DNA from: MSPOR6 sp965209095 | GTDB lineage: Bacteria > Poribacteria > WGA-4E > WGA-3G | Direction of reading: 5' to 3' | Length of the DNA: 64,000 bases | Assembly: GCA_965209095.1 (NCBI GenBank) | Contig: OZ242381.1 | Span: 5,084,001-5,148,000 of the forward strand | Shown: in pieces, positions 55,170 to 64,000 of the stretch | Position numbering within the stretch: position 1 is the first letter of the stretch | Layout of the letters: every line of letters starts with the position of its first letter | Position numbers and translations under genes: made by a program | The notes under the pieces: generated by a model | What the model was told of the DNA's origin: nothing | What the model saw: only the letters and a program-made list of their open reading frames with translations | Database searches by the model: none

Positions 55170-55406
55170 ATGAATCTAACCATTACCATACCCAGTAAAT
55201 TGTTGATAGTGCTGATTATAATTGTCGGTCTATCTGTATCTGGTTGTGAGAGCGATCCCATACTCTCACCCCAAGTTGAAACCGAAGAAGAAGGTGGTAG
55301 TTATGGAAACACGAACCTACCCCTTAATCAAAATGAAAATACGGGAAACACGAATAAAGTTAATCAAAGTAATGTGCGTAAAAACATTAATCCAACACTT
55401 TTTTGA
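55170..55406 (+). CDS. Small lipoprotein of unknown function
   Basis: A 78-residue protein with a signal peptide and lipobox (LSVSGC, Cys about 27). The mature part is acidic then Asn-rich (GNTNLPLNQNENTGNTNKVN), with no domain. Its place between the di-haem gene and the TonB receptor, 19 bp upstream of the latter, makes it part of the iron operon. Confidence 0.65.
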   Translation: MNLTITIPSKLLIVLIIIVGLSVSGCESDPILSPQVETEEEGGSYGNTNLPLNQNENTGNTNKVNQSNVRKNINPTLF

Positions 55407-55425
55407 GGTATAGGAAATAGAATTC

Positions 55426-57933
55426 ATGTGCCAATTAATAACATCAACTCACAAACTAATGACGAGATATGCATTTTTTCCAGTCTTTGTTCTATTCATT
55501 AATCTCTTTGGATCACTTGTATTTTGTTACGCTATATCCGAAATCAAAGGTAGAGTGTTTGACAGAGAAACAGGAGAACCAATTATCAGTGCTGTCGTCC
55601 AGCTTGAAGCCAATGGAAATGTTTTGGAAGAGACAACAACGGCAAAAGATGGAAGTTTTCAATTTACACAAACTTTTGAAGTGGCTCAACAAATCAAGGT
55701 AAGTTCAATAGGTTATACAACCTTTAGTAAAGTACTTACCTCAGATTCATCAGACAATATAGAAATAGCGTTATCTGGTAGTCCTTTTGAATTAGCCCCG
55801 ATAGAAATTATCGGTCAATCGATGCGTGAACATAAAAAACTGACAGGCACAATGAGCAAGTTAGAACCAGACACGGTTGACTTGATTAAACCTGTTGGCA
55901 CACAAGAATTGCTTGAATTCATACCGGGTATCAACGGTTATGCTGACGATGGGTTTGGCAATTCACGATTGAGTATTGGCATACGAGGTTTAAATCCCCG
56001 TCGGAGTGCGCGTGTCCTTATTTTAGAAGACGGTGTTCCTATACAGCCAGCTGTCTATATCTATCCAAACGCATATTACAATCCCCCTGCAGATCGCATA
56101 GATGCCGTTGAGGTAATCAAAGGTAGTGCTGCTGTCCGCTATGGACCGCAAACCATGGGCGGCGTTATCAACTATACAACACGTAGACCTGATGGAACAC
56201 GTGGAATAGGGAATTTGATAACAGTTGGAAACAACGGGTATTATAGCGCGTTTTCAGAAATAAGAGGAATCGGAAATCCTGGTAAAGTTTCGTCAGACAT
56301 ACAACTTCTTTACAAACATGGGGATGGATTTAGAGACAATAACACGTTTAATCAGGTTAATGGGACTGTAAAAACGCTCTTCCAACTCAATAGAGACAAG
56401 ACTCTCTACGTAAAACTGAATGGAAATTATGAGAATTCAAACGCGACATATACAGGTTTGACAGAATACACCTTCCAAAACGATCCAAATTTTAATCCCA
56501 AGGAAGACGACAACTTTAAAGTCTTACGTTCATCCCTTGACGTGATTTATACCAACAAAATCACTAACAATTTGGTTAGCAATACGACGGTGTATACAAG
56601 TGTGTTTGATCGGCGGTGGTGGCGTGAGGACGATATTTTCATCCGTTCCACTGCACTTGAAACCGGTAACCTAACTCCAGTCCCCTATTACCAAACGGGT
56701 GACCTCGTCAGAGTAGGTGGAGGAGAGTCTAATTTTGGGATTCTCCGCACCTTCTATGTGGGAGGACTTGAGCAGAACTATACAATCAAACACAGTATAG
56801 GTGTAAATGCAGGACGCGCAGAAATTGGTGGAAGAGTGCACTGGGAACGTTTCATAGATGACAAAAAAATCGGGGATGCTCCCGATGCTCGTGATGGTAT
56901 CTATTACTCTGGCACCCCGGGTTCCACGGACGATCCGGCGAAAATACTGGGTCAAAGTCATCACTATGAAACCTTTGCCTTGGCACTTTTCACAAAAGAA
57001 TATATTGAATTGCAAAACCTTACGCTCACCTTTGGTACACGGTTTGAAGTATTCAAACAGGACCGTGTAGACAGACTCCGAGGTTCAGTTCTTGCAGACA
57101 AGGTTTCTTCAGTGCTATTGCCGGGAATAGGTGTAAATTATCAAGTAGGACAATTCAATCTATTTGGTGGCATCCATAGAGGTTATACTGCACCTTCAAG
57201 TGGAGCCCTTAAAATAACGAACTTTGGACAAAATGTTGGTGCTGGTGGACTTGACTTAGAACCAGAAAAAAGTTGGAACATGGAACTTGGATTCAGGTCA
57301 TGGACACGTGGGGTTACAATAGAATCGGCAGGTTTCTTCATCACTGTTGAAGGCTTAGTCGCAGCGGGACGTGGCACGGCATTCAAGAATTTGGGCAAAG
57401 TGAATCTATCAGGAATTGAAAATTCTATACGTTTAGGTGTTTCTGAGTTTGTGTCAATTCTACCTGATATAAATATTACTTACACATATCTTCAGACAGA
57501 AATTATTGATGGTATCGTTAAGTCTGCTACTATTGCTGGTAATGTAGATGTAGATTTGGCTGGCAATGAATTACCTTATGCACCTCAGCATACTTTCACC
57601 GTAGGGTTGGCAAAACATATCAGTAATGTGCTGCGTATCCGAGCAGATATGCGTTTCATTGATAAAGTCTACACAGATTTTGAAAACATACAGATTACAA
57701 AGAATCGCGGTGATACAGGACCTATTCCGAGTTATGCAATTGTTAACGCAAGTGTGAATTACCAATTAGGTAAACAGTGGCAGTTGTTCTTCACTGCCAA
57801 AAACATATTTGATAAGGTTTATATCGGATCACGTCTGCATTCCAATGCCGGACAACCCGAAGCAAATCTAAGTTCGGGTATTCTAATCGGTCCGAGACGA
57901 CAAATACTATTCGGTATCAAACAAGGTATATAG
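55426..57933 (+). CDS. TonB-dependent outer-membrane receptor (siderophore/iron type)
   Basis: An 835-residue receptor. After the signal peptide, a carboxypeptidase-regulatory domain spans about 40-125 (IKGRVFDRETGEPIISAVVQ). The plug follows at about 140-255 (TQELLEFIPGINGYADDGFG, IGIRGLNPRRSARVLILEDG, IEAVEVIKGSAAVRYGPQ-like VEVIKGSAAVRYGPQTMGG). The 22-strand barrel ends in GPRRQILFGIKQGI. The resemblance is to FecA/Fe-citrate-type receptors. It needs TonB-ExbBD from elsewhere. ATG 55426 is preceded by TATAGGAAATAG; ATG 55459 is an alternative. Confidence 0.93.
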   Translation: MCQLITSTHKLMTRYAFFPVFVLFINLFGSLVFCYAISEIKGRVFDRETGEPIISAVVQLEANGNVLEETTTAKDGSFQFTQTFEVAQQIKVSSIGYTTFSKVLTSDSSDNIEIALSGSPFELAPIEIIGQSMREHKKLTGTMSKLEPDTVDLIKPVGTQELLEFIPGINGYADDGFGNSRLSIGIRGLNPRRSARVLILEDGVPIQPAVYIYPNAYYNPPADRIDAVEVIKGSAAVRYGPQTMGGVINYTTRRPDGTRGIGNLITVGNNGYYSAFSEIRGIGNPGKVSSDIQLLYKHGDGFRDNNTFNQVNGTVKTLFQLNRDKTLYVKLNGNYENSNATYTGLTEYTFQNDPNFNPKEDDNFKVLRSSLDVIYTNKITNNLVSNTTVYTSVFDRRWWREDDIFIRSTALETGNLTPVPYYQTGDLVRVGGGESNFGILRTFYVGGLEQNYTIKHSIGVNAGRAEIGGRVHWERFIDDKKIGDAPDARDGIYYSGTPGSTDDPAKILGQSHHYETFALALFTKEYIELQNLTLTFGTRFEVFKQDRVDRLRGSVLADKVSSVLLPGIGVNYQVGQFNLFGGIHRGYTAPSSGALKITNFGQNVGAGGLDLEPEKSWNMELGFRSWTRGVTIESAGFFITVEGLVAAGRGTAFKNLGKVNLSGIENSIRLGVSEFVSILPDINITYTYLQTEIIDGIVKSATIAGNVDVDLAGNELPYAPQHTFTVGLAKHISNVLRIRADMRFIDKVYTDFENIQITKNRGDTGPIPSYAIVNASVNYQLGKQWQLFFTAKNIFDKVYIGSRLHSNAGQPEANLSSGILIGPRRQILFGIKQGI

Positions 57934-58009
57934 TTCTATAATCATAAAACAGTGAATTAACAACGGGCATTTCCATATAAATGCTTATGATTAAACAATC
58001 TAACATGTA

Positions 58010-58028
58010 GATAATGAGACATGTTATC
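58010..58028. promoter_or_regulatory. Fur-box-like operator upstream of the DUF4856 gene
   Basis: GATAATGAGACATGTTATC, 18 of 19 bases identical to the site at 51199 and 14 of 19 to the Fur consensus, 20 bp before the start codon of the next gene. Binding here would block translation-proximal transcription of that gene. Confidence 0.65.
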
Positions 58029-58048
58029 AATTTATTAAAGGAGAAATC

Positions 58049-59359
58049 ATGGATTTCCTAACAAAAAAAGTTCAATGGTTAGCAATGGTGCTGATCGTTG
58101 TAAGTCTATTTTTAACTGCTTGTGGGAGCGATGATGAACCCGATCCAACAGATGGTGAAAGAAAAATTGAAGTGCCACAAGCTTATGTATTTGACAGTCG
58201 TTTTGAAGAAGGTGTAAGTAGTGTTTCATATTCCGGTCAGGTTGTACGAAACCTATTGTTGCAGGATTTGAAAGCATTAACAGATAGCGTAGGAAAAGAT
58301 GGGGCAAAATCTGTTACTGTGGATGATATGCTGCAATTGTATGCTTACGACGATGCACTTGATCTGACAACACTGACTTCTACTGGTTCATTAAGTGCAC
58401 TTGAAGACAAATATTCTTCACTTTCTACAGGAAAGAACCTTGTTGGAAAAATATCAAGTGCTCCAGTCATTGGTTACAACCAGACAGCTGATGAATTAGT
58501 TCGAGACTGGTTTGAGGAAATTGCTGCTAATTCCGATGATTCCAATAAACTCGGGACAGCGATGGCTTATACAACTGATGACGGTGTTGATATGTCACAG
58601 ATGATTAATAAAGTGCTCATCGGAGCTGTTCCGTACTATCAAGCCACAGGTGTTTATCTCAATTCTCTACTTGAACGGGATAACAGTGAAGCACGAGATG
58701 AAACGGATCCCTATACTGCGATGGAGCATGCGTGGGATGAAGCATTCGGATATTTCGGTGCTGCTCGTGATTATGCGCGCTACTCAGACGATCAACTTGC
58801 TGGAAGTGTTGACGACTTTACCTTTGATTCAAACGGTGATGGCAGTATTGATTTTAAATCTGAATATAATTTTGGACTTTCCAGAAATGCAGCGAAACGC
58901 GACAAAGGTGGCACAGGCGTGGATCTCACGAAAGAAATCTTTGATGCATTCTTGGCAGGTCGTACTGCTATAACGAATCAAGGTAGTGAGGAAGAAATCA
59001 GGACACACCAACAAGCAGCCGCTGAAGGTATGGAGAAGGTGATTGCCGCGACGGTTGTTCACTATATCAACGATACGCTTAGTGATATGTCTAATTTAGG
59101 TACAGCGGATGAAAACCGTGCTAACTTAAACAAACATTGGGCAGAAATGAAGGGGTATACTGTTGCTTTACAGTACAATCCCTTCAAGTTGATAAGTGAT
59201 GGACAGTTGCGGGAATTGCATGGTATTATGGGAGAAGCTCCCAAATATGATGCCCCTGGCAGCAGTGGATACACGACACAAGTAGCCAATTACGAACGCG
59301 CTAAGGTTGTTCTGCAGACAGCTTATGGATTCTCAAGTGAAAACATGAAGAATTGGTAA
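58049..59359 (+). CDS. DUF4856 domain lipoprotein
   Basis: A 436-residue lipoprotein (lipobox LTACG, near residue 26). The mature start, VPQAYVFDSRFEEGVSSVSY followed by SGQVVRNLLLQDLKALTDSV, is characteristic of DUF4856, a family best known from Bacteroidetes iron-uptake loci and distantly like imelysin in all-helical make-up. Later blocks are YTAMEHAWDEAFGYFGAARD and HWAEMKGYTVALQYNPFK. It has GGAG 7 nt before the ATG and a Fur-box-like site just upstream. Iron-related binding is inferred from context. Confidence 0.82.
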   Translation: MDFLTKKVQWLAMVLIVVSLFLTACGSDDEPDPTDGERKIEVPQAYVFDSRFEEGVSSVSYSGQVVRNLLLQDLKALTDSVGKDGAKSVTVDDMLQLYAYDDALDLTTLTSTGSLSALEDKYSSLSTGKNLVGKISSAPVIGYNQTADELVRDWFEEIAANSDDSNKLGTAMAYTTDDGVDMSQMINKVLIGAVPYYQATGVYLNSLLERDNSEARDETDPYTAMEHAWDEAFGYFGAARDYARYSDDQLAGSVDDFTFDSNGDGSIDFKSEYNFGLSRNAAKRDKGGTGVDLTKEIFDAFLAGRTAITNQGSEEEIRTHQQAAAEGMEKVIAATVVHYINDTLSDMSNLGTADENRANLNKHWAEMKGYTVALQYNPFKLISDGQLRELHGIMGEAPKYDAPGSSGYTTQVANYERAKVVLQTAYGFSSENMKNW

Positions 59360-59462
59360 TGCAAACTGTATGAAGTTTAATGATTGAGTAGGTGGAAGTA
59401 AGGGAGATTAGAGTATATTTTAATTTCCCTTTTTTCCTATCTTTTTTTGGAAAAATGAAGGG

Positions 59463-60953
59463 ATGTGGCGGCAATTTCAATCATCCAATCATATTATCTG
59501 GTGTATCGTCTTTATCAGTTGTGTCTGTTCACGATTGGTTAGTACTATCTACTATATTGAAGACATTGACAGTCTCCGCTTTGCCCTGAGTATGGTTGAC
59601 TACGATGTTGCCAAACTGCAACCACATTTTCCTGCCTATCCAGTATTCTGTTTTATTGCTAAACTCCTCTATATCCTCATTGGTCGTTATGCGTTAGCAT
59701 TTTCCGTAATTGGTGGTGTGTCAGTCACTTGTATTATCTATTTTACACTTAAGATTGCGAAAATTGAGAGTAGCACAATATTGGGGAAAATTGCGATACT
59801 TACGATATTCATGAACCCATTATTGTGGTTGATGAGTAACCGATATATGCCTGATGCGATGGGGGTTGCTTGTTTGCTTGCAAGTCTTTATTTTACGATG
59901 GCACAAGACCGAAACGGTGGTAATTCATTGTTGTGTCGTAGATCAATTGGGTATTTTCTTGCAGGTATTTTACTTGGTATAAGGCTATCATATTTTCCAC
60001 TATTAGTGCCTATTCTTCTGATACAGTTGAAGGATTCTAAAAGATTTAAGTACATCGTAGCAAGCGTGCTTGGTGTTCTTATATGGTTGATTCCACTGCT
60101 ATTGATAACGGGATATGGTTCACTGGTAGAAGCTGCACAAAAGCAAAGTCACGGACATTTTTTAGAATTTGGTGGCACTATTTCCACACATCCCACTTTT
60201 TTGTTACGTGCCACAAAGATTATTGAAAGTTTGTGGGCGGATGGATTCGGTTTGTATTGGCGTGATCGTCATTTTATAACAGCATGCACAAGTTTCGCAT
60301 TAATTGTAATTATTATCGTTGCTAATTGGCACTTTGTGCGGCAATGGTTTGTAGAAAAACGTAATAGGGTAAATACACTTGTATTGAATCCTATCTTTCT
60401 TGGATGTATTCTTTATCTCATTTGGATCTTTTTTGCACAGAATGTCATTCATAAGAGTAGGCACGTTCTACCGCTATTACCCTTTATTTCATTGGGTATT
60501 GCATTCTCTTGCCATCGAATTACAACAATGTACACCGTAGCACTAACTGATAGGAAACGGAACAAAATTAGATTTGTGTTTGCATTAGGAATTGTTGTTG
60601 TCTTATTTGTCTGTTATAGTTATGTTACAGGACATACCGTTGTTCAGCACACAAAGCCAACTGCCATTGCTCAGATACACAATTATCTGCATAACAAACT
60701 TCGTGAACAAGATGAGAAGTTTCATGTTGTATCCGTTCCACTCATAAAATATTACCTGTCTTCTCAGGCATTGGAAGCCGAGTTTATTGTAATAAAAAAT
60801 GATGCGGATTTCGCTCAACTTGATGAAATAGATAGCGGTATTGTTGTCATTGGAAGTCTTCTTCCGGATCGGGTTGCTAAGGTGGAAAAGGTGTTCTATC
60901 ATAATCCTTATGTCAATCGGATGTGGTCAGAAATTTCGTTGTATGAATATTGA
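59463..60953 (+). CDS. GT-C-type integral-membrane glycosyltransferase
   Basis: A 496-residue protein with about 10 to 11 TM helices. The first luminal loop has YYIEDIDSLRFALSM and then DVAKLQPHFPAYPVF, the acidic-motif layout of GT-C enzymes such as PMT/ArnT-type transferases that use polyprenyl-phosphate sugars. GIRLSYFPLLVPIL and HKSRHVLPLLPFISLG are further blocks shared with that class. A C-terminal soluble part follows at about 420-496. The exact donor and acceptor are unknown. It is followed 28 bp on by an FAD protein, probably in one operon. Confidence 0.75.
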   Translation: MWRQFQSSNHIIWCIVFISCVCSRLVSTIYYIEDIDSLRFALSMVDYDVAKLQPHFPAYPVFCFIAKLLYILIGRYALAFSVIGGVSVTCIIYFTLKIAKIESSTILGKIAILTIFMNPLLWLMSNRYMPDAMGVACLLASLYFTMAQDRNGGNSLLCRRSIGYFLAGILLGIRLSYFPLLVPILLIQLKDSKRFKYIVASVLGVLIWLIPLLLITGYGSLVEAAQKQSHGHFLEFGGTISTHPTFLLRATKIIESLWADGFGLYWRDRHFITACTSFALIVIIIVANWHFVRQWFVEKRNRVNTLVLNPIFLGCILYLIWIFFAQNVIHKSRHVLPLLPFISLGIAFSCHRITTMYTVALTDRKRNKIRFVFALGIVVVLFVCYSYVTGHTVVQHTKPTAIAQIHNYLHNKLREQDEKFHVVSVPLIKYYLSSQALEAEFIVIKNDADFAQLDEIDSGIVVIGSLLPDRVAKVEKVFYHNPYVNRMWSEISLYEY

Positions 60954-60981
60954 ACATTTTATATTATTTTGTTAGGTATAA

Positions 60982-62340
60982 GTGATGATGGCAACGAGAG
61001 ATATTCATATACTCGGTGGCGGTCCTGCTGGATTAGCAACGGGTTATTATGCTAAGAAACAGAATCTTGATTTTCTTATTTTTGAAGCGAGTGACCAAGT
61101 CGGTGGAAACTGTCGCACGCTTCAATTGAACGATTTTCGATTTGATACTGGGGCACACCGATTTCACGACAAAGACCCAGATGTTACGGCAGAAGTTAAA
61201 CGCCTCCTTGGTGATGATTTGCTCCGAGTTGATGCTCCCAGTGAAATTTATTATCAAGAAAAGTATTATCGTTTTCCACTTTCGCTGAGTGATTTAGTTA
61301 ACAAATTAGAGACGAAGACTTTACTACAAATCGCATGGGATAAGCTGTGTAGTATGTCAAAATCCACGTTTGGGAATTTGAACAATAGAAACCGTGAGCA
61401 AAACTTCAAGGAACTTGCAGTCAACACATACGGGAAAACATTGGCAGAACGTTTTCTGTTAAACTATTCTGAAAAACTTTGGGGTCAACCCACAGATCAG
61501 CTTTCTACTGCGATCTCAGGTAATCGTCTTAAAGGATTAGACCTTCGTAGTTTTCTCCGTTCTGCTGTGTTAGGTGCTCCGCAAAATCCGCCTCATTTAG
61601 ATGGTTCATTCTTCTATCCAAAACACGGTATCGGGATGATTCCTGACAAACTGTGTGAATGTATTGGGCATGAACAGATTCAATATAATCATAGAATCAA
61701 TCGCATTATTCACAAAGGTGATAGGATAGAACGTGTTGTCTTAAACGATGATATTTCAGTAGATGTGAATACGGTTATTAATACTCTACCGTTGACACTT
61801 TCGCTTCGATTTTTAGAACCTGCCCCACCTCCAGAACTCCTTGCTATTGCGAATACGATTAAGTACCGTCATTTGATTTTATGTGTTTACTGTTTGAATC
61901 GTGACTCTTTTTCCTCAAATGCTTCAATGTATTTTCCTGATGAAGCATTCCCTTTTACCCGTCTATATGAACCCAAAAATCGTAGTCGTTATATGGCACC
62001 AGAAGGACAAACGGTCATCGTGCTTGAAGTGCCTTGCTTCAGTGAAAGTACTGTGTGGCGTATGTCGGATAGTGCACTTCAAGATGCGACATGGCAGGCG
62101 TTGTGTCGTGTCAAGTCGTTAGCCTCAGATGAAGTTATCCATTATCAGACGTATAGATTGCCTTTTGCGTATCCTGTGCTTGAAGTTGGATATGAAGAAA
62201 ATGTGAAGCACCTACTGGATTATTTTGAGCAGTTTGAAAATCTATATCTCATTGGTAGAAGTTCGCTTTTTCGGTATCTGCATTTGCATGATCTATTCAA
62301 GTCGGGTAAGGACGTGATAGAACAGATTTTGCGTGTGTAA
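60982..62340 (+). CDS. FAD-dependent amine-oxidase-like oxidoreductase (protoporphyrinogen oxidase/UGM-like)
   Basis: A 452-residue flavoprotein with the dinucleotide motif ILGGGPAGLATGYYAKKQ (9-26), then EASDQVGGNCRT and FDTGAHRFHDKDPD. The GG-doublet layout fits the NAD(P)-binding Rossmann amine-oxidase superfamily; the AHRFH block resembles UDP-galactopyranose-mutase-like and capsule proteins. KLWGQPTDQLSTAISGNRLK and FFYPKHGIGMIPDKL lie in the middle. In such operons with glycosyltransferases these proteins often act on glycans. The precise reaction is not readable from sequence. ATG-ATG at 60982/60985. Confidence 0.85.
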   Translation: MMMATRDIHILGGGPAGLATGYYAKKQNLDFLIFEASDQVGGNCRTLQLNDFRFDTGAHRFHDKDPDVTAEVKRLLGDDLLRVDAPSEIYYQEKYYRFPLSLSDLVNKLETKTLLQIAWDKLCSMSKSTFGNLNNRNREQNFKELAVNTYGKTLAERFLLNYSEKLWGQPTDQLSTAISGNRLKGLDLRSFLRSAVLGAPQNPPHLDGSFFYPKHGIGMIPDKLCECIGHEQIQYNHRINRIIHKGDRIERVVLNDDISVDVNTVINTLPLTLSLRFLEPAPPPELLAIANTIKYRHLILCVYCLNRDSFSSNASMYFPDEAFPFTRLYEPKNRSRYMAPEGQTVIVLEVPCFSESTVWRMSDSALQDATWQALCRVKSLASDEVIHYQTYRLPFAYPVLEVGYEENVKHLLDYFEQFENLYLIGRSSLFRYLHLHDLFKSGKDVIEQILRV

Positions 62341-62346
62341 TCCTTG

Positions 62347-62391
62347 TTGTCTGAACCAGGATTTTCAGGATTAGTAGATTTTTAGGATTAG
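62347..62391. repeat. Dispersed repeat, TTGTCTGAACC type, copy 3
   Basis: TTGTCTGAACCAGGATTTTC followed by AGGATTAGTAGATTTTTAGG, matching copies at 10600 and 43981, between the FAD protein and the MBL-cupin gene. Confidence 0.6.
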
Positions 62392-62581
62392 TGGTTCGCT
62401 CTGCAATTTTGAAATTGCAACCCACGCGAGAAAGAAAATGTGATATAATGCTGATCTTAACCGGGTTTGTGAAACGAATCAGAGGGATTAATGAGACGTT
62501 GCCTGTATTGTGCCAGAAAAGAATTGGGGAACCTTTTGCTTATGAAGTTGAGTTATACGGATTTGTATCAAAGGACAAAAA

Positions 62582-63643
62582 ATGAAACGATTGATGATTG
62601 AAGATTTATATAGTTGGTCTGTGTTTAGTGAAGCGCGTCAGATAGATTTTAACGGACACCTTTGGGTGCGTGAGGAAGGGAATATCGCTATTGATCCAGT
62701 TGTAATGTGCGATGCTGACCGTGCACAATTGGAACAACTTGGTGGTGCAAAATGGATAGTTATTACTAATCGTGACCATGAACGTGAGGCGGCTGCATTT
62801 CAGGAATGGACAGGTGCGGAGGTGATTGTTCCCGAAGCGGATGCTGACGAGATGGATATCAAACCTGCACGAACGATTAACGATGGTGAGACTATTGTGC
62901 CCGGTTTACGAGTGGTACATCTCCAGTATGGGAAGAGTCCTGGGGAAATTGCCCTCTATTTTTCTGAGAAGAGTGCTATCCTTTTCGGTGATATAGTTGC
63001 AGGTGAACCGATGGGTCGGTTGTCACTTCTGGCAGATGAGAAATTGGAAGATGCGCCGAAGGCAGCGATGGAACTTCGTAAGGTGTTGGCATTGCGGTTC
63101 AACACGGTGCTGGTTGGAGATGGACACTCGCTTTTTCGGGAAGGACGACAGGAATTGGTGGATTGCCTGCAGGCACGGGACGACATCTATATCAATCGTA
63201 TCAACTTAGACGAAATGGAATGGGCACACAGACCAGCAGTAGGCCCTTACGAATTTGACTATAAAGACATTGATCCACTGATTGGTGCGAAAAACATTGG
63301 TTATTGTGTTTATCGTTTGTCGTCTGGTAATGTAACATTCCCGATGCACCTGCACCATTTCGGCGAGGAGATGTGTTATGTGATGGAAGGCACTTGCACA
63401 CTAAAAACACCGCGTGGAGATATTGAAGTGAGAGAGGGTGATTTTATCGCGTTTCCACCTGGTCCAGCTGGCACACATAAGTTTGTGAATGAAGGTGATG
63501 CTCCTGCAACCTTGTTGATACTCGGCACTATTACGCCACATGATGTGAGTGAATATCCGGATTCTAACAAGGTGCTGCCTTATGTTCTTCAGAAAATCTA
63601 CCGTAAAGAGCCGAGTCTTGAGTATTTTGATGGTGAGTTGTAA
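62582..63643 (+). CDS. MBL-fold/cupin fusion protein
   Basis: A 353-residue fusion. Residues 1-205 have a metallo-beta-lactamase-like fold: IDPVVMCDADRAQLEQLGG, a degenerate metal motif TNRDHEREAAAF (instead of HxHxDH), LFGDIVAGEP and VGDGHS. Residues about 250-325 form a cupin_2 barrel with the metal-type blocks PMHLHHFGEEMCYVMEG and GDFIAFPPGPAGTHKF. The cupin histidines are intact, so it may be the catalytic or sensing half. The two-domain joining is uncommon. Substrate unknown. A short overlapping frame upstream (62391-62585) is not convincing. Confidence 0.8.
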   Translation: MKRLMIEDLYSWSVFSEARQIDFNGHLWVREEGNIAIDPVVMCDADRAQLEQLGGAKWIVITNRDHEREAAAFQEWTGAEVIVPEADADEMDIKPARTINDGETIVPGLRVVHLQYGKSPGEIALYFSEKSAILFGDIVAGEPMGRLSLLADEKLEDAPKAAMELRKVLALRFNTVLVGDGHSLFREGRQELVDCLQARDDIYINRINLDEMEWAHRPAVGPYEFDYKDIDPLIGAKNIGYCVYRLSSGNVTFPMHLHHFGEEMCYVMEGTCTLKTPRGDIEVREGDFIAFPPGPAGTHKFVNEGDAPATLLILGTITPHDVSEYPDSNKVLPYVLQKIYRKEPSLEYFDGEL

Positions 63644-63709
63644 GCGGCGCAATGAATTGCGCGACTACGAGCGGAAACCCCTCGGACAATAGTAAATGCT
63701 TCTGCCTTT

Positions 63710-64000
63710 TTACCTACGCATTTGTTGGTTTGCTTTTGCATGTGCATCTTCAATTTCAGGGTCAATAATGGCATGCAACGTATCTTCTAATGTGCTCCGG
63801 ATTGCAGCGTATTCGGGATTTAACGCCAAATCCTCATTTTCCAACGGGTCAACATCTACGTTGAATAGCTGCGGATAACTCCGGACATAATGGCAGAGTT
63901 TGTAATCCCCTTGTTTGAGCATATATCCTGCATTCAGCATACCTCTGTCGTGGTACTCTGAGAAGACAGTGCGCGTTGTTTTATCTTGTTGATGTTGAGC
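63710..64000 (-). CDS. Sulfatase, C-terminal part (cut by the window edge)
   Basis: The frame runs off the right edge: upstream codons from 64000 read FSEYHDRGMLNAGYMLKQGD and join YKLCHYV, QLFNVDVDPLENEDLA, a layout typical of the C-terminus of arylsulfatase-type enzymes (YKLIHY...LFDLxxDPxExxDLA). The catalytic Cys/Ser region lies outside. It is transcribed toward the MBL-cupin gene. The 97 residues seen support the family but not the substrate. Confidence 0.85.
   Translation of the reverse strand, partial: AQHQQDKTTRTVFSEYHDRGMLNAGYMLKQGDYKLCHYVRSYPQLFNVDVDPLENEDLALNPEYAAIRSTLEDTLHAIIDPEIEDAHAKANQQMRR

Noticed and set aside
62391..62585. 64-codon frame ending at the MBL-cupin start
   Set aside because: It starts inside a dispersed repeat with GTG and no ribosome binding site, and shows no recognisable protein features, despite an ATGA overlap with the next gene.

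Overview
This is an AT-rich (about 40% G+C by eye), gene-dense chromosomal window from a Gram-negative bacterium. The evidence for an outer membrane is a TamB-like protein with an Omp85 protein, a porin, a TonB receptor, an RND pump and several lipoproteins. A phytanoyl-CoA dioxygenase, a Gfo/Idh/MocA oxidoreductase, a DUF6807 protein, a Uma2 nuclease, a sulfatase and many short palindromic intergenic repeats suggest an uncultured lineage such as Candidatus Poribacteria. That assignment is inference, because there is no rRNA or ribosomal protein in the window to confirm it.

Layout. 1-1.0 kb: the 3' end of an AAA ATPase overlapped by a small nuclease-like gene. 1.1-6.2 kb (minus): Gfo/Idh/MocA oxidoreductase, orphan RND permease, LamG protein. 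6.4-7.7 kb: PBP4-type D,D-carboxypeptidase. 7.9-10.5 kb (minus): a tight operon of exported Mn-type SOD, sulfite-oxidase-like molybdoenzyme and phytanoyl-CoA dioxygenase. 10.9-17.1 kb (minus): a defence-type island with a decayed PD-(D/E)xK gene, an HNH-WYL gene whose 5' end is frameshifted, a Uma2 nuclease and a zorA-zorB-HNH operon that reads as a type II Zorya anti-phage system. 17.7-20.0 kb: a class I glutamine amidotransferase and an M81 (MlrC-like) peptidase. 20.1-20.8 kb: an HD hydrolase, followed by the scar of an IS200/IS605 element.

21.2-38.5 kb (plus) is a long housekeeping run: a DUF6197-like gene, selD, pyrE, ymdB, xseA, xseB, dxs, tlyA, a 2124-residue TamB-like protein and an Omp85 protein. 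selD is itself a selenoprotein gene: UGA replaces the catalytic cysteine codon and a SECIS-like hairpin follows. A 350-bp MITE-like element separates xseA from xseB. 38.6-43.1 kb (minus): a CUT2/BMP-type ABC transporter preceded by a DUF6807 gene. 43.2-44.0 kb is a cluster of palindromic repeats. 44.0-47.9 kb (minus): three envelope or secreted proteins of unknown function and a sigma-70-family factor, then tRNA-Val(CAC) and tyrS. 49.8-51.0 kb: a basic-tailed protein of unknown function and a 37-residue basic peptide.

51.1-59.4 kb is an iron-uptake locus: porin, imelysin-like lipoprotein, di-haem protein, small lipoprotein, TonB receptor and DUF4856 lipoprotein, with two near-identical Fur-box-like sites. 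The porin gene has an in-frame amber codon followed by 47 codons of clearly conserved-looking porin C-terminus. 59.5-64 kb: a GT-C membrane glycosyltransferase, an FAD-dependent amine-oxidase-like protein, an MBL-cupin fusion and the 3' end of a sulfatase.

The observations most worth follow-up are the type II Zorya operon with its repeat-bearing ZorA tail, the Sec-containing SelD, the amber-interrupted porin, the frameshifted HNH-WYL gene and the truncated AAA/nuclease pair at the left edge.
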